Part shown: piece after piece, positions 31,893 to 41,600 of the stretch
Numbering within the stretch: position 1 is the first letter of the stretch
Layout of the letters: every line of letters begins with the position of its first letter
Source: Cafeteria roenbergensis
Taxonomy: Eukaryota; Sar; Bigyra; Bicosoecida; Cafeteriaceae
Direction of reading: 5' to 3'
Assembly (NCBI GenBank): GCA_008330645.1
Contig: VLTN01000005.1
Span: 558,001-622,000, forward strand
DNA: 64,000 bases
Notes under the pieces: model-generated
Database searches by the model: none
Told to the model about the DNA's origin: nothing
What the model saw: the letters and a program-made list of their open reading frames with translations, nothing else
Program-made: the position numbers and the translations under genes

Positions 31893-33169
31893 ATGGGGTG
31901 CTGCTGCTCGTCGCCAGACGACACACGTGAGCACCCGGGGGAAGCGGGGCGGGGGCTGCCAGCGCGCAGCCCGTCCGGTGCGGGCGCCGGAGCGCTGCGG
32001 AAAAGGTCGCCCTCTGCTTGACCGTGCCGCAGCCTGCGGCAGTCGCGAGGCCCTCGGATCGCCGGGAATGGGGCAGTGCCCCGGCCTTGTTGGCAGCGCG
32101 CAGCCCTTTCGCCATGCCACGCGCGTGGCCGCGCCCCGATCGCTCGTTCCCCCGGTCCTCAGCCGCAGCCTCTCGTCCACGGGCGACCCGCGACGACGAC
32201 GCGTACCAGTCGCTGCCGGACGACGCCAAGGGCCGCCCGGCCCCGTCGCCGACACGCGTGACCTCGACCCCCTCTCGCCAGCAAGCTTCCGCGGCGCGGG
32301 AATCCGTTTCGGTGCCGATTTCGGCGGGCTCAAAGGCGTCCAGAGACGCTGCTGCGGCTGCCGGGGCCGCGGGCGCCTCGCCTGGCAGGAATTCGGACGT
32401 TGTCGGGTGAGCCCGTGCTCGCCGCGCGCACGCGCCCCTTTGCTTCGCGGGCCCTCCTCTTGCGGCGCCCCTTGCGGCTTCCGTGCCAGACGAGAGGCTG
32501 ACGCGCTGCCGCTCTGCGTGGCGCCCCTCGAACTCCCGCGACGCGCAGAAGCCTTCGGCAGTCCGGAACCGGGCTGGACGGCTCAGCAAGGGCCGCATCT
32601 GGCGTCGGGTCGGCGGCCGCGGCGAGGGCGGGCGAGTGGGCCAAGCAAAAGGCGCAGGAGGCCAGCAGGAGGCGCGCCATTGTCGAGAAGGCAGAGGAGT
32701 GAGTTCCCGCACCTTGACGCCAGGGAGCAGTGGGGTGCGTGTGCGCGTGGCGGTGGGAGGGGGCGGGAACGATAGGCAGTGTCGTGCCGTCGGATCGCGG
32801 CCGCCGGCGTGGGGCGGGGTTTCTGGACGGTCGCGAGGCGCAAGCAGCCGACGCCCGTCGGGCCACGCCGCAAGCGAGCGCCAGCGCGCAACGCCGCCAC
32901 CCCTCCGAACCCGCCAATTCGTGCACCATTGTGTGTTCTGCAGGGACATGCTGGAGGTGCAGCGCTGCGGGCTGAGTATGGACCTGGAGGACGCTGAGGA
33001 CGAGGAGGCCGTGCAGTTCGCGAGCACGCTCGTTGCCACTCGCGCTGCGGTGCAGCCAGGCGCAATCTTCCTCGGGGAGTCCGAGCCGCCGAGCAGCTCT
33101 GCTGCCGCGACGCCGCCTGTGTCTGCTGAGCCCGACGCGTCCCTCATGCACTTGGTGGCTGTCCTGTGA
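31893..33169 (+). CDS. Small MGCCC protein, candidate lipid-anchored adaptor, 4 exons (model by eye)
   Basis: Predicted protein of 217 residues from exons 31893-31926, 32163-32406, 32549-32698 and 32944-33169. All donors are GTGAG and all phases fit; exon 2 could instead begin at 32043. It starts MGCCCSSPDD: glycine 2 fits N-myristoylation and cysteines 3-5 fit palmitoylation, so it should sit on the cytosolic face of a membrane. This opening and a following DAYQSLPDDAK resemble the start of LAMTOR1/p18, the Ragulator anchor, but the rest is not clearly LAMTOR1. The centre is Ser/Ala-rich and probably disordered. Exon 3 ends in a charged helix (EWAKQKAQEASRRRAIVEKAEE, split here by a comma: first EWAKQKAQEASRR, then RAIVEKAEE). 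The last exon is acidic and ordered-looking (LSMDLEDAEDEEAVQFA, QPGAIFLGESE). Confidence 0.6.
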
Positions 33170-33436
33170 CGCGCCGACCGAGCGCCGGGGTGGCAGCGGC
33201 CGCTGCGGAACCCTGTCGACGCCCGTGTGCGGCTTGCGTGACACCGTCAGCCGGCAGTGCGTGAGCAGCTCAAGCGCGCCCTGCTGCGACTCACCAACTC
33301 CGTTTGTATCTGCCCGTGCCTTCTTCGTGGCCGGCCTCCTCCTTGCCCGCCCCCCTCCCCGCCTCCTCCGCCCCCCCCGCCCAGTCCCCGGGCGCACGCA
33401 CTCGCTCGCACAGCCACGCTTGCGCACACGCACGCG

Positions 33437-35533
33437 CTACTGCCACGCCAGCTGCGCCTCGCGGAGTACTCGGTCCGTCGCCGCGTCCGCAGCGGCGTCC
33501 CCGGTGCGCGGCGGCTGCCGCTCCGCCCCGTCGTGGCCGGCCTTCTCGCTGGTGGGGACATCGCCGGGCCCAGCGTCGTCGGCCAGCAGGCCCTCGAGCC
33601 ACGCCTCGTCGTCCTCGTCCGCCATCTCCGCGACGGGCGTCTGCCCGGCGGAGTGGCCGCCTGCCTCCTGGCGGCAGAGCGAGCACACGCCCGAGAGGAC
33701 CGGCACGACGGCGACCTCCGCGCCGCCCGCGGTCGTCGGCGCGCGGCAAGCCCATCCGACCTCCACGGCCCTCAGCGCCGCTGCAGCGGCGTCCTGGCCC
33801 GCAGTGGGCGCGAACGGGCCGGCGGGCAAGGCGGCAAACGCGGCCAGCAGCGTCACTCGCGCGAGCCGCAGGCCGGGGTCCCGGTACCTGGCCTCCGCCG
33901 AGAGCACGCGGGCCCCCGGGTCGAGGCTGTGCCCGAGCAGCTGGACGGCGCTGCTTTGGCGCAGGGCTGCAGCTGCCGCGAGGCGGGGTCCGGCGCCGGG
34001 GGCGCACGGGGATACCACTGCCATCCAGTCCCCGCTGCCTGCCAGGCGGCGGCACCGCACTGCCGAGCGCGTCTCCGCGCCGTGGAGGAACGGGTGGGTG
34101 CTGCGCAGCGACGGCGGCTCCCGCGGCGCGGCCCACGGCGGCCTGCCAAGAATGCGACCCTCTGCGGCGACGTCCTCGGCGAGCGCCGCGGCGGCCGCGA
34201 GCACGTCTGCCTGGCCCGCTGCGACGAAGAAGCGGCCGTGCGCTCGCAGGCGCTCCGCTTCCACTGAGCGGGACGTCGGCCCGTCCGCAGGGCCGCTTTT
34301 GCCCCGGTCCACGTGGCGGCGGTACGCCTCGAGGTCGGCCTCCGTGGCCAGCTCGCTGTCGGCCGTCGCCCCAGCCGCGGCCGCGGCGGAGCTTGCGCCC
34401 ACGCCGAGCGGCATCGCCTCGGCGACGGCGGTGCACCCGCAGGCCCGCAGCGCCGCCTCCGCAGTGGCTGGGGACCGAGTCCACAACAGCATCACGGGGG
34501 TGCCCCGCGCTCCGGAGCCTGGGCTGGGGGCGGCAGCGGAGGCCGAGACGGCCTCGCGGGGCGGCACAACGCAGAATGCGGCAACCCCGTCCCTCCCCTC
34601 GGCCGTGACCCGAGATGCGCGGCCGGCCGTGGCCAGGCGCTCTGCCGCGTCCAGCAGCGCTTCGGCCCAGAACACGGCGCGCGAGGTGCCAGATCGCGAG
34701 CGCGCGCGCGCGCCCTGGCTTGAGGGCCGCGCCGCGGGGCCCGCGGCAGTGCCGCCTCTGCGCGGCCGCTTGGGCGCGGCCGCGGCCGCACCTCCAGCGC
34801 TCTCCCTGCCTCCTGCCGGCGGCCGCTTGCGAGAGCCGGACCCCGCGGCTGAACCGGACACGTGCGACGACGGGGCGCCCTCCGTCAGTGGCCGAGACCG
34901 CAACGCCACGCTGGCGGGCCTCTCGATCTGGCAAGTGCTGGAGGGCCTGCCTGGTCCGTGTGACGACGAGGGTGCCCCTGTCCCGAACAGGCTGGGCCCG
35001 CCACGGCCGCCGCTGGACGCATTCGAGCTGCTCTCCGCAGCGCCGGGGGGCGCTTGCTGGTCCCACGCCCCCGCCCTCCCGCTCCCCGCTGCCAGCGCAC
35101 TGCCGCTGCGGCTGCCACTTGCGCCGCTCCTGCTGCCCGCCGTCGTGGCGGGGGGCCGATACTCGAACCAGCGCATGCAGCTGCCAGCGAGCGCGATGGC
35201 GCTCTCCGCACACCCGCGCGGGCTGGAGAGGTCAAGGTCCACACCGCCAGCCGCGCCAACCGCGGTGCTTGCCCTGGCCAGCCACCGCAGGTCCAATGGG
35301 GACCTCAAAATCACCGCCGAGAGCGGGCAAGGGTCGACCAGCTCAATCGCACCAGCGGCTCTTGGGGCTGCCCCGGTCGGAGGATCCCCGCCCTGGGGCG
35401 TGGCAAGGCCATCGCGGCTTCGGCCCTGCTCGGCTGCTGGCGCCGCGGCGCCTTTCTCCGGGCCTTGAGCGAGCGGCGCCGGGGGCAGGCTGAATGTCTC
35501 TAGCGCAAGCCACAGGTCTGCGGCCCCGTCCAT
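33437..35533 (-). CDS. Unknown 698-residue Ala-rich protein
   Basis: Not recognised. It is a continuous frame from the ATG at 35533 (MDGAADLWLALETFSLPPAP). Residues ~60-125 look ordered (AIELVDPCPLSAVILRSP, LDLRWLARASTAV, ALAGSCMRWFEYRPP). A long disordered linker contains basic patches (SRKRPPAGGRE, APKRPRRGG) that could act in nuclear import. A second ordered half follows from ~310: FWAEALLDAAERLATAG, VMLLWTRSPATAEAALRACG, RFFVAAGQADVLAAAAALAE, WMAVVSPCAP and ARVTLLAAFAALP. Near the C terminus CSLCRQEAGGH could be half of a zinc site, followed by an acidic DEDDEAWLEGLLADD. Nuclear location is a guess. It converges on the MGCCC gene, 267 bp between stops. Confidence 0.55.
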   Translation of the reverse strand: MDGAADLWLALETFSLPPAPLAQGPEKGAAAPAAEQGRSRDGLATPQGGDPPTGAAPRAAGAIELVDPCPLSAVILRSPLDLRWLARASTAVGAAGGVDLDLSSPRGCAESAIALAGSCMRWFEYRPPATTAGSRSGASGSRSGSALAAGSGRAGAWDQQAPPGAAESSSNASSGGRGGPSLFGTGAPSSSHGPGRPSSTCQIERPASVALRSRPLTEGAPSSHVSGSAAGSGSRKRPPAGGRESAGGAAAAAPKRPRRGGTAAGPAARPSSQGARARSRSGTSRAVFWAEALLDAAERLATAGRASRVTAEGRDGVAAFCVVPPREAVSASAAAPSPGSGARGTPVMLLWTRSPATAEAALRACGCTAVAEAMPLGVGASSAAAAAGATADSELATEADLEAYRRHVDRGKSGPADGPTSRSVEAERLRAHGRFFVAAGQADVLAAAAALAEDVAAEGRILGRPPWAAPREPPSLRSTHPFLHGAETRSAVRCRRLAGSGDWMAVVSPCAPGAGPRLAAAAALRQSSAVQLLGHSLDPGARVLSAEARYRDPGLRLARVTLLAAFAALPAGPFAPTAGQDAAAAALRAVEVGWACRAPTTAGGAEVAVVPVLSGVCSLCRQEAGGHSAGQTPVAEMADEDDEAWLEGLLADDAGPGDVPTSEKAGHDGAERQPPRTGDAAADAATDRVLREAQLAWQ

Positions 35534-35851
35534 GGTTCCGGCCCCCGCCTCGGATGGCGCCGAATTAACGCGCTCTCAGCCGATCCCTGCCTCGCGGCGA
35601 CGGTCGCAGTGCCTGCTGGCGGCCGGAACCAGCGCCAGCACGCGATTTTGTGACCCAGGCGGCGATAGCTGGCCTTGGCCGGGTTCTCAGCCTGAGGGCG
35701 GCCGCCCCGCGCCGCCAGACGCCCCTGGCGCGCGGATTGTGGCCGCCACCGCGGCGTTTCTCCGGCCCCCGCGCCGCCGGCAAGGCGCTGCAGCTGGTCG
35801 TCGGCTCCCCCGCCGGCAGAGCTCCGGAGCGATGAACAGGCCGCAACAACC
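35534..35851. promoter_or_regulatory. Shared upstream region, unknown gene / Sec61 beta
   Basis: 318 bp between divergent starts; presumed bidirectional promoter and leaders. An upstream ATG at 35832 is out of frame with the Sec61 beta exon and would form a short upstream frame. Confidence 0.35.
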
Positions 35852-36896
35852 ATGGCAGCAGCCATCGCGCGCAACGAGCCCGGCGGCTCCAACTCGCACG
35901 CCAGCACTCGCTCGCCCGGTCCGGAGCAGATGGTGAGCCCAGCCGTGCTGATGCGTCGGGACGGCCCGCCGCCCGGCGCGCCCTGAGCGCGGGGGCATGC
36001 CACGTGCCGGGACGACGAGCTTTGCTTGCAATCTGCCGCGGCTGGCCGCGCCTTTGGCTTGCCTGCCCCGGGCGCGAGCTGCGCCCCAGCGTGCCTCCCC
36101 GTGCCCGCCCTTGGCGGAAGGGCCTCGACCCGAGTGCGCCGCGCTTCTGCCGGATCCTGCTCCGCCTCCTCCTCGCAGCCGCCCAAGAGCCTTCAGCAGC
36201 GCAAGCAGTGAGCCTTGCTTCTCACTCCCGCCCCTCTTCAAGCGCCGGGCGGATCGCACTCGGCGCCCCTGCCCCCTGCCCGCGCCCCGCTGGGCGGGCC
36301 GTATTGCGCGGCCTGGCCTGGCCCGGGCCCACATGGAGGGGCCGCTGCCCTGGCGCGCGCGATGCAAGCCCAGCTTGCCCTCTGCTGGCTGCGCAGCGCC
36401 CCTTGCCGCCCCCCCACCCCCTCCGCGCTGCCCACCTTCCCCCGCTCGGCGCGCAGGCGGAGCCAGGCTCGCAGGAGCGCGGCTCGCGATGACACCGACA
36501 CCGGCGCTGAGGACGAGCAGCGCAACATGGTTGGCATGCGCATGGCGCACGTGGAGGGCGAGAGCGAGAGCCTGCTTGCTTTGTGAGCCTGGGCCCGACT
36601 GCTGGCCGCCCCGCGCCCCGTCCTCCCGGCGCGCCCCAGGCGAGCGACGGGCCTCGCTCGCGAAAGCAGCTGCACTTTTGTCGTGCGCCGCCCGCCCCCT
36701 AGTGCTCGTGCGCCTGCCGGCTCGGGGGCGCCTTTGCGGCCGGCTCACGCGATGCGCTGACCCTCGCCCTCCCCGCCCCCGGCCCCCTCCTGGCTGCCTT
36801 GGTTCGCGCAGCGATCCCCTGACCGCGCTGATCGTGGCCACGGTTTTCATCGCTTCGGTGATTGTGCTGCACATTGTGTCCAAGTTTGCGCGGTGA
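35852..36896 (+). CDS. SEC61B: Sec61 beta-like tail-anchored translocon subunit, 4 exons
   Basis: Small subunit of the ER protein-conducting channel. The exons are 35852-35932, 36179-36207 (29 bp), 36457-36582 and 36812-36896. Donors are all GTGAGC and acceptors CGCAG, and phases agree, giving 106 residues, the normal Sec61 beta size. The disordered N terminus is followed by a basic segment (SLQQRKQRSQARRSAARDD) and a single C-terminal membrane helix, LIVATVFIASVIVLHIVSKF, which matches the Sec61 beta anchor pattern (FIASV..LHI.K). The usual FYTEDSPGLKV-type motif before the helix is replaced by MRMAHVEGESESLLAFDP, so the protein is divergent. Topology predicts cytosolic N terminus and tail-anchored insertion. 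Another small tail-anchored protein is possible but less likely given length and helix. Confidence 0.75.
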
Positions 36897-37022
36897 TGGC
36901 GAGCCGCGGTGGTGTGCTTGTTCTCGGCCGCGCTCAGCCTTTCACCGAGCCCCAATCACGCGTGGACGGGCGAGCTAGCGCGCCCGGGCTGTCGACGCCA
37001 CCACGCGACCACTCAGCCGCAA

Positions 37023-38418
37023 TCACGCCCGCTCTTCCAACTGCGTCGCCGCGAACTCGGCGATGGCGTCGGCAGAGCGTCGAATGTCCTCCGCCTCGCG
37101 CGTGCGAGCGGTCCAGTCCTCGGGCACGGCACTGGTGCCCAGCGACGCGCCAAGCACAGCCCCGGCAATACAGAGCCGGCTGCAGTTGCACCCCCTGGCC
37201 ACCATCGTGGCCCGGATCGCCTCGACGAAGCAGTCCATCGCCGCCTTGTCCGGAGAGGCAGCGGCAGCGGCGTGGAGGGGCGTCTGCATCGAGTTCATCA
37301 GCTTGCAGGTGTTGCCCAGCTCGTCGACGACTTCCTGGTGGGGGCGCGCGAGCATGGTTGGCGACACGGCCAGGGCGGCCGCGGCTGCGCAGGCCTCGTC
37401 AGTGGCGAGGCGGCCCGCTCGCGCGGCGTCGCGCATGTGCGCGATGGCAACCTCGATGGCCCTTGCTGGGGGGGCGCCGAGCAGGCACTCGAGGATCACC
37501 CTGGAAACCAGCCGGGCGGACGACACCACCAGGTCGTCGTCCTGCGTGGTGCGCGTGGCCTCATCCACCGCCACCTGGAGGGCCTCGTCGGCAGCCCTGG
37601 CGCTCCCCGCCGCCCTGGCCCGGGCAATGTGGCCGGCGTGAAGGCAGACCACGGCGGCAACCTTGGCGGCGGCGTCGGCCTGCTTGTCGTCCTTGGATCC
37701 TTGCGGCCACTCCTCTCCGCGCGCCACTGCCGCGTTAAAGTCCTTGATGCAGTGATGCATCCAAGGCCCGTCGATTGGCCACTTGGAGACCTTGTCGGCC
37801 TCGTAGCGGCGCGTCCGACCTGACGGGGAGCCGTCCACGTGGTACTCGGTCGTGGCCGTGGGGTCGTACTCCGTGCCCGGGCCAAAGTGAGCCGACACTG
37901 CGGCGGCGTATGCTAGTCGAGCGAGGGGGGGGGCGGAGTCCCCGGGGCGCTGCCGCGAGGCCAGCGCCAGCTCCCGGCAATGTCGCAGCAGCACGATTGC
38001 CTGGTCGCCGTAGCCGCTCTGGCGCCCGGTGGGCAGGCGGTAGAACGGGTTCGCCGAGACTGGCCGGAACTCGGGCGTCGCCTCAATTCCCTCGAGAGCC
38101 GAGCGGAGCGCAGCCTCGCCGTAGATCCAGTGAATAGGCTGCGCGTCACCGCAGGGACGTGGCGGGCACCGGCGCGAGTCTGCGAGTGGCCCAGCCGACC
38201 GCAGCACGCGCAACGCGCCACGGGCGCACTTGCCCTCGGGACCGAGCAGCGACTCGGCGCCGCGGCCCGCGCCTCTTGCAGCCTGGAGTGGCTTCGTGCG
38301 CGGGAGACGCGTCCCGTGTGACGTGGCCGCTCACCATTCCAGCTGCATCTGCGACCAAAGAGCCGACCAGGCAGCCCCGGATGCGATCCGCCAGCACGGT
38401 AGACGATGCTGCTGCCAT
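37023..38418 (-). CDS. ADP-ribosylglycohydrolase-family protein, 2 exons
   Basis: Member of the all-helical DraG/ARH superfamily, which removes ADP-ribose from proteins or related molecules using a binuclear metal site. Exon 1 is 38418-38335 and exon 2 is 38138-37023, GTGAGC...GCGCAG, phase 0, giving 399 residues. Exon 1 plus the start of exon 2 gives IRGCLVGSLVADAAGM-PIHWIYG, the hallmark N terminus of the subfamily with HW instead of the DraG E. The body has YGDQAIVLLRHCRELA and SPTMLARPHQEVVDEL. The C-terminal metal-binding block, usually GGDxxSR or GGDTD, reads ARGCNCSRLCIAGAVLGA, so the expected acidic ligand is replaced by cysteine. Activity is therefore doubtful. It converges on Sec61 beta with 126 bp between stops and diverges from RRP5 by 197 bp. 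Confidence 0.83.
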
Positions 38419-38615
38419 AGCGCCGGGAGAGGACTCGGGGGGGGAGGGGGCTGGGTCTCGGGCGGGCCCAGGCAGGCCTGAGTGCGCGCTGGGCTCTTGC
38501 AGGCGAGCGCAATGTTTGCCTGCCGCAGCAAGACTGGCTCGCGGCGGATCGGCTCTGCAAAGGACCGCGCGGCACTGCGGCTCTGCCTGTTGTGCGATCA
38601 CCTTCGCTGCCCGAC

Positions 38616-41600
38616 ATGGAGCCGGCCTTCCCCCGTGGCCGCGTTCGGGCTGAGGATGCCGCCCCGGCGGTGCCGCGCCCGGTGCGGGTGAGTTGTGTGG
38701 CTCTGCGTTCGTGCGGACGGGCGCCTGCTGGCTGGCCTTGCCTCTTCTCCTCCCCTCGTCGCGCGCTCTTTGCCCGCACAGCCGCTCCACACCATGCCGG
38801 AGGGGGGAACCCCAGCTCGGTACTACGGGCTCGTGGGGGTGACCGCAATGCCTTGCTTGCTCTCTCGTTTTCTGCATCCATGTGCCCCGCTGAGGCGCGC
38901 AGAAGACTGCAATTCTGACTGAGCGCCTGTTCGACACACGGCCCGCGCGGGAGGCTGCCAGCAGCGGCGATCAGGCCGCAGCTGCGGCTGGTGCCGATGC
39001 TGGCGCTGGGGCCGAGGCGGCGGGCCGCGCACCCCCGGGGCCCAAGTCCCGTCGGCGCCAGCGGCCTGAGGACGTTGCTGCTGAAGCGCTTCGCGTGGCC
39101 AAGGCCGCTGCCAGCGCGAAGGAGGCCCCCCTGCCCGGCGCGCCTAACCCGACGAGGGCGGATGCGCTCTCCTTCAAGTCGCTGGCCGTTGGAATGACGG
39201 TGATGGGCGTCGTTCGCGGCGTGTCGTTCGGCGCCGTCAGCGTGTCCCTGCCGCACGGCCTCGTGGGCAGCGTGCCCGCGACTGCGACGAACGACGTGAT
39301 TGCGGCGCGGTGGTCGGCGACCCGCGCGGCCAAGGCTGCGGCCGCTGCTGCGGCAGGGTCCTCGTCCTCGTCCAGCCGTGCAAGGGGCAGCCGGTCTCGC
39401 TCTGAAGCCGACGACTCCGCGTGCCGTGCGATCCTGGAGGAGGCGTTCCCCGTCGGCATGGTGCTGCGGACGGCCGTCACACAGGTGGGCCGCGCTGGCG
39501 TGGCTGGCGCCAAGAAGGCCGACAAGACCATCAAGCTGTCCCTTCGTCCCGAGCTCGTGGCGTCTGGCCTCGAGCTCCAGCATGTGGGCCAAGGCGTGAC
39601 GCTGAGCTGCTCCATCCGCGCAATCGAGGACCACGGGTACGAGGTTGACACCGGGATCGAGGGCCTCAAGGCATTCATGCCGTTCAAGGCGTGCGACGGC
39701 ACCGACGGCCAGGGCCACCCGCTCGTCGAGGGGTCCGTCATTGCCTGCGCTGTTGTCACGAGCTGCGAGATCGACGCGGATCGGGGCGCAGGCACCTGCA
39801 AGCTGGCGATCAACTCCACGGTGGCCCGCCGCCCTGTGCGCATGGCGCCCAAGGCCGCCGCCGGGCTGGCAGGCGGCTCCAAGGCCGCCGCCGACACGCC
39901 GCTCTGCCCCCCCACCGCACCTCTGGGAACGACGTCGCTCCGTGCCGGGGACCGCCTGGGCGTCATTGTCAAGCGGGTGCTGCCCAATGGGCTGCTTGTT
40001 CAGCTCGACGGCCGCGGCTCGCTGTCAAGCCTCTTCGGAACGGTGTCGCTCCCCCACCTGCGGGACCCGGCAACCGCGTTCTGGTCCAAGCGCTACTCCA
40101 AGGGAGACCGCCTGGTTGGCCGTGTGCTGTACGCAAGCCCCGCCGAGAAGCGCATCGCCATCACCCTCGCCCCCCACCTGGTGGAGCTGCGCAAGCCGCC
40201 CTGCATGGGCGTCGAGGAGGCAGTGTTTGGCGCTGTGATTCACGGGGCGACGGTCACCAAGGTGGATGACAAGCTTGGAGTGTCCATCGCGTGGCCGGCC
40301 AGCGGCTCTTCCGCAGCCGCCGCTGGCGACGACGACGACGATGATGAGGACGACGACGAAGGCGACGAGGCGGCCGCTACGCTGGGCAAGGGCAAGAGCA
40401 ACCCTGAGCAGGGGAAGACCAAGGCAGTCGCCAGGGCCCTTCGCAAGCTGGTTCGCTGGGGCCGGGTTGGCTTTGCCCACGTGTCCCGCCTGGCGGACGA
40501 GCGCACCTCCAACCCCACGGAATCCTTCCGCGTGGGAACGGCCGGCCACGACGTCCGAGTCGTGGGCATGTCCGAGTGCGACGGCATCGTGAACGTGTCG
40601 CTGGCCCCCTCTGTGGTCAAGGCCGGCGTCATTTCGGCGGCCCAGCTGTCCCCTGGCGACATCGTCGACGGCATCGTCGCGGAGGACGCGATGCGTGGCA
40701 AGTCTGTTGTGCTTCGCATCGGCGGCCGTGCCCGCGGCGTGGTCACGCCCCTTCACATCGGCGACAGCGCTTCCAACCCCACCAAGGAGCAGAAGAATTC
40801 GGCGGCCGCATCGCGCCCCCGCTTCCGGAAGGGCCAGGCGCTCAAGGCTCGCGTCCTCGCGCCGGCACAGCATGGCACGGTGTACCTCACGCTGAAGCCG
40901 TCCCTGGTGCAGATGGGCAAGCTCCCCGTCGTGAGCTCCTACGAGGCCGCCGCAGAGATCGCTGCAGGCCTCCGGGACGCGCGGCTGGCCGCTTCCAGCG
41001 GCGAGACCGCCAAGGCGGCCGCCAGGCAAGCTGGCGTCACTGCGACGCGCGGCTTCATCACCGCTCTGGACGACGCCCGCGGCCTCGTGGTCACGCTGTT
41101 CGGTGGCGTGTACGGCAGCGTCAGCGCGGCCTCGATCAAGCAGCGCGGTCTGCTGGGCACCAGCGGCTCCGTCTCGTCCGTGTTCCGCGTTGGCCAGGTT
41201 GTCGATGTGGTGATCATGCGCGCGGACGCCAAGCGCCGCCGCTTGGTCCTTGAGCTTGCCGACAAGTCAGGCAAGGCCCCGGCTGCTGCAAGCCTGGGTA
41301 CCGCCGGCGTGGCGTACGCGGACCCCAAGTGGGCAGCGGCCGTTGCCAAGGGCGAGGTCCTCAGCGGCCGCGCTGTGGCGGCGGACGCGCTGCTGGCCGG
41401 AAAGCGCGAGCTATGCACCGCGCTTGATGAGGGAGAGGACGTCCCCATTCTGTTCGAGTGGGCCGTCTCGCCGGAGCGCAGCCTTTGGGCCGAGCTTCCG
41501 GACTGCTGCCTCTCTGACGACCCGCTGATCGCTGCTCGCCTGGCGGCCACGATCCGAGAGTCTGGGGTCGACGGCGTCAAGCTGCAGGGCGTGCTCCCGC

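Noticed and set aside
29808-32021. Long plus-strand open frame (~737 codons) opposite the KH-like unknown gene
   Set aside because: Arg/Ser/Ala-rich composition without any ordered block is typical of antisense shadows in G+C-rich DNA, and it overlaps the divergent promoter and MGCCC exon 1.
33033-35468. Long plus-strand open frame (~811 codons) opposite the unknown 698-residue gene
   Set aside because: It overlaps the last exon of the MGCCC gene in another frame and is Arg/Ser/Pro-rich noise; the minus strand gives more ordered segments and keeps strand alternation. Not fully excluded.
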